Source: an uncultured Planctomycetaceae bacterium
Lineage (GTDB): Bacteria; Planctomycetota; Planctomycetia; Pirellulales; Pirellulaceae
Length of the DNA: 17,621 nucleotides
Reading direction: 5' to 3'
NCBI GenBank assembly: GCA_903927685.1
Contig: CAIYOB010001245.1
Location: 1 to 17,621, forward strand
Shown here: piece by piece, positions 16,501 through 17,621 of the stretch
Numbering within the stretch: position 1 is the first letter of the stretch
How the letters are laid out: each line of letters opens with the position of its first letter
The notes under the pieces: generated by a model
The model's input: only the letters and a program-made list of their open reading frames with translations
The model's database searches: none
What the model was told of the DNA's origin: nothing
Made by a program: the position numbers and the translations under genes

Positions 16501-17428
16501 GCGAGGTCTGATTCTGATAGTTGGCCGCCACAAAGCCGGCGTCGGCACTGGCCACGCTGCGCGCCCGCGGCCCGCCGAAAGTCCGCCGCACGACCAGCAG
16601 CCGGTCGAAGTCCAGCAACGGGTTGGCCAGCAGGGCGGACCGGACGCCGGCCAACAGCTGGTCAACCGCCGCGGACTCGACGTTCTGTCCGCTGGCCAGC
16701 GACTGGAGCAACGCCGCCCGATCGCGCTCGAACTGAGCCACGGCCCGCCGGTGTTTCGCTCCGTCGTAGCGGCCCGGAAATTCTTTCTCCATGTCGTCGA
16801 TCGCCAGTTGCACGGCTGGCAGGTCGACGGCTTGCAGAGCCTCGATCTGGGCCTTGATTTGCGCACGCTGGGCGCTGATCCGGGCCCGTTCGGCCCGCTG
16901 CTCGGTGGTCAGCCGCGACAGCTGCCAGCCGTCGGGAAACGGCTCGCCGGACTTCAGCCGCAAGGCACAGATGTGGGGAAAGGGGCCCTCGCAACGCAAC
17001 GTGAGCGTGTGTGTCCCGCGCGAAAGTGGCAGCCGGCATTGTTCCTCCCACTTGGCGGACGACGTGTTCCAACTGCCTGTCGCGCCTTGAAAGCCGGTGT
17101 GGACCTGCTTGTCATCCAGGCGGATCTCGACCGGGCGGGCCTGGTCGGCCGCGTACAGCGCCGACAGCGTGTACTCGCCGGCGACGGGAAAGTCGATCAC
17201 ATACTCGGCCCAGTTCGGCAACTCGCCCGCATTCCAGATGCAAGACGGTCCGTCGGCATACGGCTGGCCGGTCAAACTCACCCGGGCGTTGCCGCCGTCA
17301 AAGTCCCGGGCTTCGATCGTGAATTCCGCGTCCGCCGCGGCCAGCGGCGTGGTCAGGGCGGCACACATGCCGATCCACAACAGGCAGGACGATACTTGGT
17401 CGAATCGATAACGATGCGTCGGCTTCAT
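13556..17428 (-). CDS. Secreted diheme hydrazine synthase alpha-like protein with C-terminal FGE/SUMF1-like domain
   Basis: The product has 1290 residues. A signal peptide spans about 1-33 (ending LAAADA). Residues 35-160 resemble a carbohydrate-binding-module-like beta-sandwich (EARDF near the start, VAGEYTLSALYAAD). Residues 175-265 look helical. Residues of about 340-675 hold TolB-like propeller repeats (RSDGSGLTQLT, NPDGTGQL). Residues 675-835 match the hydrazine synthase alpha family (TVKRLRVFSYHFGYNAKAG, VEADGSAFFQIPANTPI), with two c-type haem sites, CVGCH at 777-781 and CIGCH at 827-831. Residues 1005-1283 form an FGE-like domain (VPAGQFVMGS, EVTNGQY, LPTEAQWEWAARAG, MVGNVSEWTRSSY, ARGGSW, VGFRV). 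That domain has no cysteine after ARGGSW, so formylglycine synthesis is unlikely. The ATG follows GAGGA (17440-17436, spacer 7). No hzsB/hzsC partners are nearby, so an anammox role is not implied. The function is unknown; extracytoplasmic redox or polysaccharide-linked chemistry is inference. Confidence 0.9.
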   Translation of the reverse strand: MKPTHRYRFDQVSSCLLWIGMCAALTTPLAAADAEFTIEARDFDGGNARVSLTGQPYADGPSCIWNAGELPNWAEYVIDFPVAGEYTLSALYAADQARPVEIRLDDKQVHTGFQGATGSWNTSSAKWEEQCRLPLSRGTHTLTLRCEGPFPHICALRLKSGEPFPDGWQLSRLTTEQRAERARISAQRAQIKAQIEALQAVDLPAVQLAIDDMEKEFPGRYDGAKHRRAVAQFERDRAALLQSLASGQNVESAAVDQLLAGVRSALLANPLLDFDRLLVVRRTFGGPRARSVASADAGFVAANYQNQTSLPRSGWDNEIAVLSNLRNEPRFERLYKPSGDQIVRDVRLDFPADRMLFSSIDATGRWAIFEIRSDGSGLTQLTPADDPDLDFFDACYLPDGRIIVGSTGNYIGLPCLDGHGQVASLYLLDPATKSLRQLTFDQDSDNDPTVLNDGRVLYQRWEYSDIPHYFSRRRMTMNPDGTGQLAFHGSNSWFPTAFRFARPMPDHPTRLVGIISGHHDFGDCGRMAILDPGLAGSYPFRFRPTSKEWGTEGEPIAVTPDILPAVQTGFLQLVPGRGQTVAGTVCDAIIGHVYRKERPALTTHPCPLSSKYFLVSLKPTPQSLWGIYLVDVFDNATLIAESEDAGLFEPQPLVARERPPVIPDRVQPAARTAEVHIADIYGGPGLQGVPRGTVKRLRVFSYHFGYNAKAGFPLVGTQAGWDIKRVLGSASVEADGSAFFQIPANTPISIQPLDEEGRAIQLMRSWLVGMPGERVSCVGCHESRRETLPTRRSLALDRKPEPLAPWYGSPRPFAFAHEVFPVLEQYCIGCHDQPATVGPRSNPCFKDPDVAYDTLHPYIHRPGVESDMALLTPLEYHASTSLLVQMLEKGHHGVSLETMSREARERLYCWIDLNVPRAGSWNPPEFQSCDQRQRRCELAQRFANNDDDPEGEHLAAAAAFRQRTPIPFVAPPPNPAVEPDGLTATGFPLAASEASRWQQASAVGTRKVIELGGGVRLTLTRVPAGQFVMGSLDGAPDERPRSVVRVDRPFWLGVTEVTNGQYALFDPEHDTRYIDMHSLDRVVPGHIANHPDQPVARVSWQQAMRFCDWLADQTGLPVTLPTEAQWEWAARAGSDTQFFYGTLDTDFGRFANLADQALRWYKMGYDGPSALQRRYPYPPEMNFPLHDERFRDPWFVVDYAGQTEANAWGLQDMVGNVSEWTRSSYRPYPYRADDGRNDADNPERKVARGGSWADRPADAGSAVRRAYQPWQRVYDVGFRVLIADGYPAAL

Positions 17429-17451
17429 GGCAAGGTCCTCGCTTGGCCTGT

Positions 17452-17481
17452 AGTGTAGGCTCTCAGGCCGGGAGACGGAAA
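17452..17481 (-). promoter_or_regulatory. Weak sigma70-like promoter for the diheme protein gene
   Basis: On the minus strand TACACT (17457-17452) fits a -10 box, 23 bases before the ATG at 17428. About 18 bases upstream is TTTCCG, a poor -35 match. Offered as the best candidate only. Confidence 0.25.
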
Positions 17482-17552
17482 GCGGATTCCGGTTCTTTCT
17501 TGACGGTCTGCAGGCAAGTGCGTTGACCAGGCTGAGAATTGAGGTTGGGTGC

Positions 17553-17608
17553 CTGGGGTCGAACCACGAGGTACGAGTGGCGAGCCCCCAGTTCTTGCCT
17601 CTGGGGGC
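17553..17608. other. Two overlapping, mutually exclusive inverted repeats
   Basis: CTGGGG-TCG-AA-CCAC (17553-17567) pairs with GTGG-CGA-GC-CCCCAG (17577-17591) around a 9-base loop, with two small bulges. Separately, GCCCCCAG (17584-17591) pairs perfectly with CTGGGGGC (17601-17608) around a 9-base loop. The segment CCCCAG is shared, so only one hairpin can form at a time. The rest of 17429-17621 shows no gene. Possible readings are an interspersed palindromic repeat, a transcript end, or a leader for a gene beyond the window. Confidence 0.5.
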
Positions 17609-17621
17609 GCGCTGCGCTCGA

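Noticed and set aside
13556..17428. Reading the diheme protein as evidence of anammox metabolism
   Set aside because: Only alpha-like features are present, with extra domains and no beta or gamma subunit genes beside it; such HZS-alpha-like proteins also occur in planctomycetes that are not anammox bacteria.
17551..17610. Possible tRNA or tRNA-derived end, because of GGTCGAACC-like bases
   Set aside because: No acceptor stem, anticodon arm or D-arm can be built around it; the pairing is explained by the two hairpins.

Overview
The window is GC-rich and gene-dense. It carries eight long intact genes plus a broken phage-gene fragment at the left edge. The content points to a planctomycete, probably of the Pirellulales type. 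The grounds are a Ser/Thr kinase fused to a sulfatase-modifying-factor-like (FGE) domain, a secreted haem protein that resembles the hydrazine synthase alpha subunit and also ends in an FGE-like domain, an ECF sigma factor, and many multi-PAS sensor kinases. This assignment is inference from family knowledge; no rRNA or other taxonomic marker is present.

Layout. Bases 1 to about 395 hold the start of a lambda-type phage portal protein, cut off just before the next gene. Bases 431-4529 (minus strand) hold a two-gene operon: a membrane Ser/Thr kinase with an extracytoplasmic FGE-like domain, then a triple-PAS hybrid histidine kinase. Bases 4651-7766 (plus strand) hold a soluble FixL-like PAS histidine kinase, a FixJ/LuxR-type response regulator with its own sigma70-like promoter, and an ECF sigma factor with no anti-sigma neighbour. 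This first half is a compact signalling island with two divergent arms.

The second half looks like surface-glycan or lipid chemistry plus one large secreted protein. On the minus strand are a CPBP-like membrane domain fused to a sulfotransferase (9832-11988) and a NodU-family carbamoyltransferase (7925-9763). Diverging from them is a membrane glycosyltransferase of the GT2/GT21 ceramide-glucosyltransferase type (12249-13574). Glycosyl, sulfuryl and carbamoyl transfer genes together recall the decoration chemistry of rhizobial Nod factors, though the product here is unknown. The last gene (13556-17428, minus) encodes a 1290-residue secreted protein: a carbohydrate-binding-like N-terminus, a beta-propeller-like region, a hydrazine synthase alpha-like region with two CxxCH haem sites, and an FGE-like C-terminus. 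It overlaps the glycosyltransferase tail to tail by 19 bases.

Non-coding elements include a nested hairpin between the convergent sigma factor and carbamoyltransferase genes, two sigma70-like promoters, an imperfect palindrome upstream of the glycosyltransferase, and two mutually exclusive hairpins at the right edge. No gene-free stretch exceeds 300 bases; the longest is about 260 bases, at 11989-12248. No tRNA, rRNA, CRISPR array or insertion sequence was found.
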